Below, piece by piece: positions 1-10,304 of a stretch of 64,000 bases of DNA (its first letter is position 1; every line of letters begins with the position of its first letter). Under the pieces are notes generated by a model, which was given only the letters and a program-made list of their open reading frames with translations, did no database searches and was not told the origin of the DNA. The stretch is from Heliopora coerulea (taxonomy: Eukaryota; Cnidaria; Anthozoa; Scleralcyonacea; Helioporidae). A program made the position numbers and the translations under genes. The stretch lies in the NCBI GenBank assembly GCA_030142905.1, contig JASJOG010000017.1, forward strand, positions 1,984,001 to 2,048,000, given 5' to 3'.

Positions 1-1203
1 TAGAATGATACAGCTGCGTTCGACAGGACGGCCAACGCTTTAATCTAAGAACCTTCCTGTATAGGGAATATCTCTCTTAACATGCCTTGAATGAAACTTT
101 CACCTGACGTCGTGAAAACCGATCAAATCCCTTGAGCCAATTCTACAAGCCTCAGATGATAAGTTCTTTGGCCTCATGGATGAACTTGAATGATAATGTT
201 GCCATTCTTGAAATGCTGTTGATTTTTTTTTCTGTTATCCAGGGCGTGATTTACTTCTGCGCTCAAGTTGAATTCCTTCTGGTTTAACTGGTTACGTTTA
301 TACTTTAGCTCTACAACTTTTTTATTTATCTTGCCTTTCATATTCTATTCTTTACCGTTTCAGTCATGCTTTTCTTCCAGGTGATTCTTGAACATTGAAA
401 ATGTCTGCTTTATGTGGGCATTGCCGGATAGTTTGTCTGCCTGGTATTTTACTAGCTGGAGTGTTTTGTCTTTGGTTGTGTGTCCATCTGATCAACAGTA
501 ATGTCCGAATAACTGCTCCTCGTGACCCGACATTAATACGACTTTACTTGCTTATGGATTGAGGTGGCAAGAAACAGGGTGTGGCTCTCTAACTTTTGCG
601 TGTAATACTTAAAAAACGAGCAGGAGTGTTTTATGTGATTTAAAATTTCTGGCTTTTAAAAAATCCCTTAATACACTATTTCGAGAAGAAAGTTTGAAAA
701 CCAATGTTTTCTAAAGCGCAAAATCTGAGATAAGTAAGGTTGTTTTTATCAGTTTTAATAGCACGACACGGTTATGATTTTGCTTTGTACTTTCCTTTTG
801 AATCATAAATGACCTTTTGAAGGTGACGTGAAGAATTGAAAGGTCTCTAGAGTCCTTTCAGTAATAAAATTGGAATAATAGCACATGCAGCGGAAAATAC
901 CTATCGGTGTAATATTTTAAGACTTTTATTGTGTTTATGGCTTTGCTTCGCATATTTTTCTGAGCTCTGATTTTCTTCTTTCAAATACGGAATCCGCCTA
1001 TAACCTGCAATAATTTCACGATAAAAGTTGAAGATGAAGTCTAAACTGTCTGATATTTCGAAGATGCGTAATTAATTGGTTCATTGCGTTCTCATTACGC
1101 TAAAACAAATACATGAGATTCTTTATTTAACATATTATCATTAACTTTTTAACAAAACAAGATGAGGTGCTAGATAATCAATTGCATATATTAAAATCAA
1201 ATC
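1..1203. other. 5' flank, no gene seen
   Basis: AT-rich sequence with no convincing reading frame. It contains one divergent copy of a dispersed repeat at about 600-812, listed separately. The last part leads into the TATA box of the VWA7-like gene. Confidence 0.5.
600..812 (+). repeat. dispersed repeat, divergent copy
   Basis: It shares the order of short blocks AACGAGCAGGAGTG, a TTTAAAA stretch, a cluster around AATACACTATTTCG, and ACGACACGGTTATGATTTT with the copies at 7861-8150 (opposite strand) and 9980-10262 (same strand). No coding content is visible. It is probably a fragment of a non-autonomous element. Confidence 0.55.
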
Positions 1204-1211
1204 TATAAAAG
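1204..1211 (+). promoter_or_regulatory. TATA box of the VWA7-like gene
   Basis: TATAAAAG lies 80 bp upstream of the ATG at 1291. This is compatible with a transcription start near 1235 and a short 5' UTR. It is inferred from motif and spacing only. Confidence 0.55.
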
Positions 1212-1290
1212 CAGTTGATCCTTGCTAAGCTTTCCATTCTTTACCTTGCTGAGGAACAGTGGAAGGATCCTCACAAGCTGCGAAGCAAAA

Positions 1291-1996
1291 ATGCTTAAAT
1301 TCACCGTTATCTTCCTGCTAATTGTAGTTTGCTTCGGAGAGCTGCTTGATGAAAACGAGAACTTCGACGACATTGAAGACTTCGACGAAGACAAAGAGAT
1401 TGACGAAGACGAGGAGTTCGGCGAAAATGAAGATGAGGTCGACGAAGACGAAGCGGTTGAAAGTCCAGTGAGGTACCTTGACAGAGCACGTGAAGCTTTA
1501 CTAAAATTCGCGGCGGACCTATGAAAAGGAAATGTCACCAACGCCTTCCTTAAAGTCATCGACGACTTCGAGAAACAAATCGAAAACTTCCAAGCTTCGG
1601 TAGGAAGAAGAAGAATAAAATGTAGATTGGTTGAAAAAGTGAGGATGTTCATCAAGGAAGCTTCGAAGGAGAGAAGAACAAACACACTGGTTCTTCGAGG
1701 TTTTGCTGCTCAAGGACTTTTTCTGTCGCAAGTACGAGCGACATGTTTGTTGGCCAAACGTGATTTGCTACTTTCTGGGGCTCTTGCGTTTCTGGAAAGC
1801 GTAAGAGAAGATATTGGCGACACAGCGTTTGAGGAATTCCTTACCATCAGTGGTTTGGTTACGTTAATTTTTGCTATCGACGACACTGGAAGCATGTTTG
1901 AAGATATTAGAACAGTCTTTGCAATCGCTACTCAGATTGTTCGAGAACCTAGAAACTATGATGTGGATTATATCTTGTCGCCTTTTAATGATCCTA
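1291..1996 (+). CDS. VWA7-like gene exon 1: signal peptide, acidic region, start of VWA
   Basis: The ATG at 1291 is followed by a hydrophobic signal peptide (MLKFTVIFLLIVVCFG) and about 40 residues rich in Asp and Glu. The frame meets TGA at 1522-1524, then stays open in the same frame to the splice donor CTA|GTAAGA at 1997. That second part is helical, then holds the VWA beta-1 strand LIFAIDDTGSM and the helix after it. TGA could derive from CGA (Arg) by CpG transition. An upstream in-frame ATG at 1222 is possible, but the signal peptide favours 1291. Confidence 0.75.
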
Positions 1997-4900
1997 GTAA
2001 GAAATTAAAATGTTAGTTTGGGTGCAAATGTAGAGAATTTCATCCATATTATCACAATCATCATTTTTCACATCACAATCACTATTGATGTGATCATTAT
2101 CGTCATAATTGTTCACTCGGCTGTAGTTGCTGTGCTGGCTCAGTGATTAGGTCACCTAGAAGAGATCGATCTGAGCTTGGGTTCAAATCCTCCTCAAAAT
2201 ATTTTGTACATTTGTTCAATTTTCCAGCCAAGTCGGAGTTCACCCCTCAGAAGATGATCACAGTGATTTAAAGCATGCTTATATTATTACATCATAACTA
2301 TCATTTTCTTAATCGTTAGGTTAATTATATTTACACTTGATTTATTATCATCATCATTATCTCTGTGATCATTATCATTGCGACACCATAACTCATAATC
2401 ATCCTTCACACTACGGTCATCATAATTAAGTTCCTGAGATAGTTTATTAGTGACCATTTCGTTTTTATGATGACGAAAAACCAAACAGCCCGGCAAAAGT
2501 CCGTTTGTAATGGCAGGTAGTCAACTCCCACCCTTCATGTTTAACACATGTTGAATTAAACCAGTAAAAAATTAAACATTCTTTTTCGACACAGTTTGGC
2601 CTTTTAACCGACTCAAATCGAACAACCTTTACAAAAAGTACTCACGATTTACACTTTGACTTACAAAAGCGGCTAAAGATTCCGAGGACATAGAAAAACC
2701 TAGTTTAACTAGACCTGTTCTGTCATTGAGCAGGGGATATATTAAGTACTATGCAAAACCCAAGACTCAATTCCTCCCTGGACTTATTTAGTTCGAGACT
2801 ATATTTAAGACCATTGGTCAAATGAGAACTATGAGGATCGTTCATACAGTACTAAACCTATACGCTCTTCTATCTAAACAGCGACTGGTCCGATTACAGT
2901 AAAAAATGAAAGCCAAGGAGAAGAATTTCTGCAAATTCTATCACGTTTACGAGCAAGGGGAGGAGGTGACCGTCCTGAACTGGCCTTTAAAGAAATGATC
3001 GATGCGTTAGAATCTGGACCTCAGACAGGTTTTTCTATGTATGTTTTTTACGGATGCCTCCCCTAAAGACGCCACGAAAGACAACATCGACAAAGTGCTT
3101 AACCTGGCCAACGATCTGGATATCCTCATAAATTTCTTCAGCAAAGGTGACTGTGGCAAGCCCGCTGATGTTGCTGTTTATGATAGAATTGCAAGTGATA
3201 CTGGCGGTCTTGTTTACCCACTGAAAAGCAGTCTAGAAATCAAAGAGCTTGGCAGACTCGTGTCGGACAGTCTACGTGGCTCTGCTTCCATTGGCTCGGG
3301 AGGGAGTGGATCAACCTCTGGTAGGCGCAGACGAGCACTAGGCAGTGAGTATTCTATTACTGTTGACGATTCCATCGAAAAACTACTGATTACAGTCACA
3401 ACACAGAAATCTAGTGCCGTAATATTTCTGCTGGACCTTGAAGGAAATACTGTCACTAAAGGTGGCCTAGTTTTAACTAGGGGAGTCGTGTATGAACTTA
3501 CTAACCCAGCTCCAGGTGTTTACAAATTGTTTGTTCCAGTCACCGCAGGACTTCATAAATACAGGGTAAATCTAGTGAGCGGAACAAATATTGATTTTGG
3601 GCTTTACTACACATTTATTCCGAAACGTGGCAGGAACCGAGTCCCAGTACCCATCGAGCAGCCACTGCGAGGTAAGATGACAAAATAATAAAATGACAAC
3701 AGAGTGAGTCAGACTGACATACAGACAGCCAGGTAACCATTAGATTTTTGTAACTTAAGCATTACGAAATTGTTTATTGCCAATTAAGCTGATACGAGGG
3801 ACAAACAAGAGGAATTAAAACTATTATACTTACATCGGTACATTACGAGTTTCTCAAGAATGAGCGAACATATGACAGCACAGAAAGAAAGAAAGAATAA
3901 GGAAGTGAGAGAAATAGATAGTAACAAGAAGAACGAATGGGTTAGGAGACAAAAGTTTGAAAATTGAACGGTGAGGGATTTTAGAAGAAAACGATTAGAA
4001 AGGCACATACAGAAAACGCTTCTTCCCCCTCATTGAAGAGAAAACCGTGCTTACACGAGCGATCCATGAATTCAATAACGATGTTTCAAATCTTAATATT
4101 CTGATCAAATTTTACTCAATTTATTAAAGATGGATTTCCAGTTGGTGCAAATAGTCACGTACGCGACTTTTTCCTTTTGTCTTATGACCTCTCGAATAGA
4201 ACCAAGAACAAATCGATTGAAATTAAGAATGCAGCTGTCAGGCGCGTGTCATTTTGCACCAAAGGTAAATCCACCTTAACAACATGGAATTATCCCGTTT
4301 AAGGGAAATTCAATAACGTCAATTGCAAAAAAAATAAACTTTAAAATTCATCCAAAGAAAGTTCAATTAGCGCGAAGAAAAACTGGCTAAGTAAAGTGCA
4401 CAGTTCGTCTGGGTGAAATAGAAAATTCATAAAATAAGATTGCGAACTGCGAAAACTTAATCCGGCAGGAACGTTCAAACATTGCTGTAGGCCATTGATC
4501 AATATTGTTGGCTCGTCATGTCTGAAAAGTGGCCGAAGGATCCAACATTTGTGGCACATCACAATTTTCTCGACAAAATGTTTGTATTTCAATCATTTTG
4601 CTAACTTAAATTGCTGCACCCAACAAATGTCAGCCCATGTTGTACGACAATCTTCGAAAGCTTAAGCTTGATTTACACGAGCGACGTAAGGATAAGATCA
4701 AAACGACAAAGCATCATATCTCCTCAGCAACTTGCAAAGATAAAACAATAAGAATTTTTCTTTGTTTCGTCTTTTGTTCGGCTCTTGGCTTATGCTTGGA
4801 CTATGATCTTCTGCTTACGATTACGACGATCCTTATGTCCCTGGCTTGACTTTACCGCTTCATTTTTCGTTTCTACCCCTGTTTAGGGGAATACTAAAAG

Positions 4901-7134
4901 CAACTCTACTTTGCAGCCGCAGGAGGGAACTTGGGTTGTGCGATGCATAATTTGGCTACGCAGTCGTGATTAACCAATTGTCTCCAGATTTGTTCAGAGA
5001 TAAACATTCCATACATTAATTCTACATCTGCAAGACCTCTTCCCTTGACAAGTAAAATCGTCTGGCGTTAGCTCGACTAAAATAATACATCAAGGCCTGT
5101 AGCTTATTTTGTGGTAATAAATTTGTATTTGGCGTCGTAAATGAAATTTGATTAGCTTTACTGAATGATGAAAAACGTGACTTGACTGATGAATTGACCA
5201 GGCGGAAAACGTAATCTCAAAAGGAATATCAAAGCCCAGCAAAATATCTTTACGAAAGCCATCGAGTCGGACACAGAAGTAAATCGTAATATTTAATAAA
5301 GTTCTAACGTTTCGTTGTATTAATCACAACATCATCAGAGAGTAATTTACATAACTGCCTAAAGCCTAAGTATATAGTTACAAGGTGTAATAATATTCAT
5401 GCATTAACCAATCAGAGGACGTACTAAAAATAAAAGTTACAGGTATGAGAACACAAACAACATGGAAGAGTAAAGAAATAGAAGAAATAGAAGAGTAAAG
5501 AGTAAAGTAAATGCCGAACTAGAAAAACTAAAACGCATTTTTATTAACAATGGTTATCCGGTAAAACTTCTTGACAGATGTATCGCCTCCTTTCTAGACA
5601 AAGTCTTCTCCAAATCAACTAAATTGCTTACGGCTCCCAAACGTGTTGTTTACCTCTCTTTACCATTTACTGGGCAACATTTCTCTCATATCCGAACTCA
5701 GATAAAAAACTTTTCTCATCCGCTTTTCCTCACATCAACATCAGGTGTGTTGCTCACCCGTCGCTTAGACTTTTACATTTCTTCTCTTTTAAAGACAAGA
5801 TTCCTCTACGCTTAAGATCGCATGTAGTTCATCATTTTACGTGTCGAAGCTGCGGAGCTTCGTATGTCGGAGAAACCATCCGGCACCTCCATACACGCGT
5901 ATCTGACCATATGGGAATCTCGCCTCTCACAGGTAAAAAGCGCACTAACCCTCCCCTCACCAGTATTCTTTCACACCACCGTGACACGGATCACCCAGTC
6001 TCCTTTGATGATTTTAAAATCCTTTCTTCCTGTCAGTTTGAGTCCGAACTTCTCTCACGAGAAAGTCTACTCATACGCAATCTTAAACCCTCTTTAAATG
6101 CCAATATTGGCTCAGCACCACTTTTCCTCTTACATTCTTCTTTACTCTTCCATGTTGTTTGTGTTCTCATACCTGTAACTTTTATTTTTAGTACGTCCTC
6201 TGATTGGTTAATGCATGAATATTATTACACCTTGTAACTATATACTTAGGCTTTAGGCAGTTATGTAAATTACTCTCTGATGATGTTGTGATTAATACAA
6301 CGAAACGTTAGAACTTTATTAAATATTACGATTTACTTCTGTGTCCGACTCGATGGCTTTCGTAAAGATATTTTGCTGGGCTTTGATATTCCTTTTGAGA
6401 TGACTGATGAAACGCTAAAACGAACACTGTTTTCACGTTAATGAAAGGCAAAATGCGTTAATGGCAATTCTCCGTAGATTGCAATACTTTAACATCAACT
6501 TCTGCGTGAAGCTCGATTGTTGCTTAACCCAACTTCTTCCTTACTTGATTTCTTAGGAATTACAGCAGCTGCGTTTATTACTGTGGCTGGTTCTGAAGCA
6601 GTTAACTCTGCATCATTGCGCATGAAAGTGGTTGGTAAGACAGGCACAGTACATGAAAACAAGCCATTAAAGGCTATTGGAACGAGTGGAGAATGTTACA
6701 TCTTCAAATTTACACCACCACCTGGCCCATTCAAGCTTCAATTGAACGGTCTAACGAAGAAAGGAAACAGATTTGTTCGTAGTTCAGCTCGCGATGACCG
6801 AGCCGCACCAGTAATCTTACGACTGTCTTACACTCCCAGTTCAAACACCCTACCTCGCGGGAAGACCGCCAGGCTCACAATTCAAATCAGACGTGGTGAT
6901 GTGGGAAAGAGATCTGAAATCTACACAGTTACCCTGAAGGATCAACGGAAATATGGAAAGGTACCAAGCCCGACAGCAAAAGTAAGACGTCGACGAATTG
7001 GGTTTGCCAGGATTAATTTGGCCGTTCCAAAAGATGCACCGAAAGGCAAGACTGAGAAAGTCGAAGTTCTTTTGACCAACGAAGGCAATACCAACCCAAC
7101 GGCGACCTTAACCTTTTCTCTGCTTATTATATAA
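1291..7134 (+). CDS. VWA7-like secreted von Willebrand A-domain protein gene, 3 exons, with two apparent lesions
   Basis: Spliced gene with coding exons 1291-1996, 2882-3671 and 6557-7134. The product would be an extracellular VWA-domain protein of the VWA7/hemicentin-like kind. It shows a signal peptide, a very acidic stretch, a helical region, then the VWA domain with MIDAS motif DDTGS split over exons 1 and 2 (AIDDTGSM, then GGGD-PEL and VFTDAS), then a beta-rich C-terminal region. Introns are GT-AG and both junctions are phase 1. Two lesions interrupt the frame: TGA at 1522-1524 and one surplus T in the T6 run 3044-3049. Everything downstream of each stays open in a compatible frame, so this is either a recent pseudogene or assembly error. 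ATTAAA near 7194 could be the polyadenylation signal. The exact family name is inferred from the motif pattern; the metal-binding role is family knowledge. Confidence 0.75.
2128..2260 (+). repeat. tRNA-derived SINE in intron 1
   Basis: An A-box-like block (TGGCTCAGTGATTAGG, about 2136-2151) and a B-box-like block (GGTTCAAATCC, about 2180-2190) have tRNA spacing. The acceptor stem does not pair, so this is a SINE relic rather than a tRNA gene. The rest of intron 1 (1997-2881) is AT-rich with ATC/ATT low-complexity sequence and no gene. Confidence 0.6.
2882..3671 (+). CDS. VWA7-like gene exon 2: rest of VWA domain and following region
   Basis: The acceptor CTAAACAG|CG joins exon 1 in phase (Asn-Asp-Pro-Thr). 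It encodes the rest of the VWA fold: GGGDRPEL where relatives usually have Cys-Pro-Glu, then YVFTDASPKD, a helix and a Ser/Gly linker with an RRRR run, then a beta-sandwich region. One extra T in 3044-3049 shifts the frame exactly inside VFTDAS. The donor is CGAG|GTAAGA at 3672. Confidence 0.75.
3672..5182 (+). other. intron 2, left part
   Basis: AT-rich intronic sequence of the VWA7-like gene. Short GAAAG/GAATAA low-complexity sequence lies near 3885-3935. No coding or RNA gene was recognised. Confidence 0.5.
5215..5477 (+). repeat. left inverted arm of PLE copy A
   Basis: Reverse complement of 6138-6400. The equal length and lack of visible divergence suggest a recent insertion or gene conversion between the arms. 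Confidence 0.8.
5490..6135 (+). pseudogene. PLE polyprotein fragment with GIY-YIG endonuclease
   Basis: The translation runs through the end of the RT/connector region (KRIFINNGYP, LDRCIASFLDKVF, YLSLPFTGQ) and then a GIY-YIG nuclease of the PLE type: Cys-rich start CRSCGASYVGET, then RHLHTRVSDHMG and a C-terminal block ending LKPSLNANIG. One frameshift lies near 5720-5790. RT catalytic motifs are absent, so this is a 5'-truncated copy. In intact PLEs the protein nicks target DNA and reverse-transcribes the element RNA. Assignment rests on the motif order. Confidence 0.75.
6138..6400 (-). repeat. right inverted arm of PLE copy A
   Basis: Reverse complement of the left arm. CTGATGA sits at 6277-6283 and GAAA at 6302-6305, separated by a 5-bp stem (GTTGT/ACAAC). 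It resembles a hammerhead core, but the sequences outside do not form stem I. Confidence 0.75.
6557..7134 (+). CDS. VWA7-like gene exon 3 (last)
   Basis: The acceptor TTTCTTAG|GA at 6557 joins exon 2 in phase 1 (Arg-Gly-Ile-Thr). It encodes about 190 residues of beta-rich sequence without Cys-based motifs, ending in TAA at 7132-7134. The region resembles the C-terminal Ig-like or beta-sandwich part of VWA7-like proteins. ATTAAA at about 7194 follows. Confidence 0.75.
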
Positions 7135-7790
7135 GCTCTAGAACATTTTGTTGAAGTTATACCTCATAATTTTCAGTGATTTCATTAGTTTTGAATTAAA
7201 GATCAAGAGTTGTTGACCTCAACTGGGTTTTGTGATGAATATTTAATTAGAATAGAATGGATGCACTTCAGTACCCATAATTGTCAATCCATTCGATTCT
7301 TTAACAATTTCTTCGGTCCTATCCCGTTCGAGGTCATCCTTTGAAAAGAAGCTGCGCCGATTGTGGAAACAACGTGATCATGATCAGATAAAGTAAACTG
7401 TCATCCCTCAAAGTTTAGTATTTCGATATAACTTTAGGTATGAGATTCATAGATACTGCTAAAACAACATCCATTCTTTCAGTTCCATGTTTAATTTTTC
7501 ATTTCCTGTTGATTAGAATATCTGAGTGTGTATTCTTTCCGTGCAGGTGGTTAAATTTATAATTTGGGTATCTGCTGTAAATCTGGAGTTCTTTAATAAG
7601 CATAGACTTTGTTCGAAAATATCTGAGACATGTTGGGAATCGTTAGATAAAGACTGGAAATTAGAAGCTCTGCTTAATCTAAGAAATAAATTTTTTCGTC
7701 CATAAATATTTTACAGTCTTGCTCTTTACAAAAAAATTAGAGGTTTTTCCAGTAGAGCATGCAAAATTCATGTAGATGACATTCCATTTC
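7135..7790. other. intergenic sequence, no gene seen
   Basis: 3' flank of the VWA7-like gene. AT-rich, with no ORF or repeat I recognise until the TA microsatellite. Confidence 0.5.
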
Positions 7791-7793
7791 ATA

Positions 7794-7795
7794 CA

Positions 7796-7856
<61 letters not shown>
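7794..7856. repeat. (TA)n microsatellite
   Basis: About 60 bp of nearly pure TA dinucleotides at the edge of the PLE and fold-back cluster. Confidence 0.95.
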
Positions 7857-7858
<2 letters not shown>

Positions 7859-7860
7859 TT

Positions 7861-8150
7861 CTAAAATTCATTATTAATTCATGAGGAAAAGACAAAAGAA
7901 AATCATAAGCGTGTCGGATCTATATATGTTATAAAGATACATGTGCCTTAATACGTGAAGAAGTTCAATTTTTTCTGCATACGAACGATAAACTTCCAAA
8001 CTTTCTTCACGAATTAGTGTATTAGGAGGTTCATTTTAGAAGACAAAAAACTCGCAGTTCGTGCTTTATCGGGTATAAAACACTCGGCTATCGCCTCATG
8101 TTTTAAATCCCGATAAAGCACTCCTGCTCGGTTTTTAAATATTACATATA
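7861..8150 (-). repeat. outer inverted arm, dispersed repeat copy
   Basis: Reverse complement, with divergence, of 9980-10262, and related to 600-812. Shared blocks include a TTCATGAGGAAAA region, a GTGTCGG block, GTGCTTTATCGGG and the AACCGAGCAGG complement. With 9980-10262 it brackets the PLE debris between them. Confidence 0.75.
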
Positions 8151-8244
8151 TAACGAACACAAAATATGTATAATTGGTAGAAAGAGACAGCTCGATACCA
8201 TATAGTAGAGGGTTTATAAATGAATATTTTCTTAAAATAAGTTC

Positions 8245-8287
8245 GTTACTACTCGGAGTTTCATACACAAGGCAATCGTCAGGTAAC
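8245..8287 (-). ncRNA. hammerhead-ribozyme-like motif 1
   Basis: On the minus strand: stem I GTTAC/GTAAC, core CTGACGA, a weak short stem II, GAAA, then a small stem III (ACTCCGAGT) and A at the expected cleavage position 17. Stem II is poorly paired, so activity is doubtful. Confidence 0.5.
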
Positions 8288-8481
8288 TGAAATATACATA
8301 CAGCATTTTATACAGCATTTTATACAGGATTGAGTTTGGTGGCGGCACTTCGAAGTGCCGCTACCAAACCCAATGCTGTATAAAATGCATCAACCGGAAA
8401 AAGACACCAACCGGAAGGACAAAAACTGTCACCCAGTAATTTTTATCGAGATAAAGGAAGAGTTAAGAGGATTATATCTCA

Positions 8482-8524
8482 GTTGCCTGAGGATTGCCTT
8501 GTGCATGAAACTCCGAGTAGTAAC
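8482..8524 (+). ncRNA. hammerhead-ribozyme-like motif 2
   Basis: Stem I GTTGC/GTAAC (one G-U), core CTGAGGA (8487-8493), stem II TGC/GCA with loop CTTGT flanked by unpaired T on both sides, GAAA, stem III ACT/AGT, then A. Same architecture as motif 1 but on the opposite strand. Confidence 0.55.
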
Positions 8525-8610
8525 CAACTTATTTTAAGGAAACATTCACTCATAAGCACTCTACTATATGGTATCGAGCACTCTCTACCAGTTATACATA
8601 CTTTGTGTTG

Positions 8611-8992
<382 letters not shown>

Positions 8993-9106
8993 TATGTACC
9001 ACACGCGTGGGACATTTGAGTTGTCTATATAATGTAGGCTACTCCATCCTGCTCATCAGCACTACACTGATGAGGCCCAATAGGCCGAAACGGTTCCGTC
9101 TGTAGT

Positions 9107-9110
<4 letters not shown>
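8993..9110 (+). mobile_element. PLE terminal-repeat fragment carrying a canonical hammerhead
   Basis: Its sequence from about 9015 (TTGTCTATATAATGTAGGCT) through the ribozyme matches the reverse complement of 14311-14400. It is thus a fragment of the same terminal repeat as PLE copy B, in the opposite orientation. Confidence 0.75.
9061..9106 (+). ncRNA. canonical type I hammerhead ribozyme
   Basis: All conserved parts are present. Stem I: ACTACA (9061-9066) pairs with TGTAGT (9101-9106). Core CTGATGA is 9067-9073. Stem II GGCC/GGCC has loop CAATA. GAAA is 9087-9090. Stem III is A-CGG/CCG-U with a TT loop. C at 9100 is nucleotide 17, so cleavage is predicted after 9100. The very short stem III is typical of hammerheads in Penelope-like elements and retrozymes, which are thought to act best as dimers. 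Confidence 0.85.

Positions 9111-9140
<30 letters not shown>
9107..9140. repeat. (TA)n microsatellite
   Basis: TA dinucleotide run directly 3' of the hammerhead repeat. Confidence 0.9.
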
Positions 9141-9144
<4 letters not shown>

Positions 9145-9392
9145 ATTTAGTTATAGCTTTGAGCAACTGTCGTTACACGGTGTTTCACGCTTACACGATC
9201 ATCAGACGACTAATAACATTTAACTACGTTGTCCCTTTTATGCTCTTCAGGGCGCAGTGGCGTCATCCTTCAGGAATTTGAGGAATTTGTTAATTGTCCG
9301 GCGGTGTGTCTTTATAGTTGCGGAGGAGGAATTTGTTGTGAAACACCGTGTAACGACAGTTGCTCAAAGCTATAACTAAATAGACTATTAAA
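9141..9392. repeat. terminal-inverted fragment of a second PLE-type repeat
   Basis: The ends 9141-9188 and about 9342-9390 are inverted copies (both contain CTTTGAGCAACTGTCG or its complement). The interior CTACGTTGTCCCTTTTATGC to GGAGGAATTTGTT recurs twice, in opposite orientations, at 14745-15073. Confidence 0.7.
9169..9210 (-). ncRNA. hammerhead-ribozyme-like motif 4
   Basis: Minus strand: stem I GTCGT/ACGAC (5 bp), CTGATGA (9205-9199), stem II with CGT/GCG-type pairs and loop GTAA flanked by T and T, GAAA, stem III ACA/TGT with loop CCG, then A17. The right-hand inverted end keeps only the 3' half of the motif. Confidence 0.6.
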
Positions 9393-9489
9393 GCTCTACA
9401 CCTTTGTATTGAGCACTCTTCTTTTCAGTGACCAAACAGCTACATTTATATATATTTATATATATATATTTATATATATTTATATATAT

Positions 9490-9823
9490 TTCCCTCCCAG
9501 GAAAGGGCTCAAAAGAAGAACTTACATGCGACCACTGTGGTCGTATTTGTCTTTCAAGGGTTGCACTAATCAGTCACAGACGGAAACATCTTTCTGACGA
9601 CAGCACCCTGCAGTACAACATCTAACGTGATTTCTCTTGCAATTTATGTAACAAACTTTGTAGCTCTGTTAGTGGACTCCCACGCCACCACAAAACCAGT
9701 CACCAAGACCAGCCTGCTGCACATGATAGATTGACATGTCAAACGTGTGGCCTGAAATGCAAGTTACTTCCAGGATTGATGAGTCACCTTCGAAGACATC
9801 AGAGACAAGGCAATCAACAGTAA
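9490..9823 (+). pseudogene. three C2H2-type zinc fingers, LINE C-terminal fragment
   Basis: Three finger-like units in one frame: CDHCGRICLSRVALISHRRKH, FSCNLCNKLCSSVSGL...HKTSH and CQTCGLKCKLLPGLMSHLRRH. One in-frame TAA at 9623-9625 separates the first two. The first finger resembles the C-terminal finger of the non-LTR retrotransposon at 23.1-26.6 kb (CGDCGRVCRSRVGLVSHQRK), so it is probably the 3' end of a related retroelement. No RT sequence precedes it here. The finger at the end of such proteins presumably binds nucleic acid. Confidence 0.6.
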
Positions 9824-9890
9824 AGAATCCACAGTAAAGTCATAGAAGTGGTCGAACTCGGTCACGAGTAGACTTCCACCATATACATGA

Positions 9891-9935
9891 GTTGTCTGAA
9901 GATCGTCTACGGGTGTGAAACTTCCGAAAAACAAC
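9891..9935 (+). ncRNA. hammerhead-like motif 5, decayed
   Basis: Stem I GTTGT/ACAAC, CTGAAGA (9896-9902), stem II of four weak pairs flanked by T and T, GAAA (9917-9920). Stem III is broken because AAAA stands where relatives have GAGTA. Confidence 0.4.
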
Positions 9936-9979
9936 AAACACTCTTTAGTTATCTTACACATCTATATCTATACCTATAT

Positions 9980-10262
9980 ATGTAATATTTAAAAACCGAG
10001 CAGGTGTGCTTTATCGGGATTTAAAACACGAGGTGGTAGCCGAGTGCTTTAGATCTGATAAAGCACGAACTCCGAGATTTTTAGATGTCTTCTAAAATGA
10101 ACGTCCTAATACGCTAATTCGCGAAGAAATTTTGGAAATTTATCTTTAGTAAGCCAAAAAAAACGAACTTCTTCACATATAAAGGCATGCGCCTTTATCA
10201 CATATAAAGACCCGACACAGTTATGATTTTTTTCTATATTTTCCTCATGAAGTATTAATGAA
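9980..10262 (+). repeat. outer inverted arm, partner of 7861-8150
   Basis: Contains AAAACCGAGCAGG, GTGCTTTATCGGG and ACCCGACACAGTTATGATT type blocks in the reverse order and strand of 7861-8150. It is flanked on the right by a short TA run (10264-10285). Confidence 0.75.
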
Positions 10263-10304
10263 TTATATATATATATATATATATGTAAAATTATATTACA
10301 TGGT

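Larger units (their letters stand above)
5194..6400 (+). mobile_element. PLE copy A: truncated Penelope-like element between inverted arms
   Basis: Two arms of 263 bp, 5215-5477 and 6138-6400, are reverse complements of each other over all stretches I compared. They enclose a fragment of the C-terminal part of a Penelope-like element polyprotein. The direct repeat TGACTGATGAA at 5183-5193 and 6401-6411 looks like a target-site duplication, with 21 extra bases on the left. Each arm holds a CTGATGA ... GAAAC pair spaced like a hammerhead core, but without convincing stem I. The element lies in intron 2 of the VWA7-like gene. Confidence 0.8.

Noticed and set aside
1203..1895. Minus-strand ORFs opposite exon 1 of the VWA7-like gene
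   Set aside because: Ser-rich shadows of the GA-rich acidic region; the plus strand has the signal peptide and VWA motif.
6277..6310. Functional hammerhead in the arms of PLE copy A
   Set aside because: CTGATGA and GAAA are correctly spaced around a 5-bp stem, but stem I and a usable stem III are not formed.
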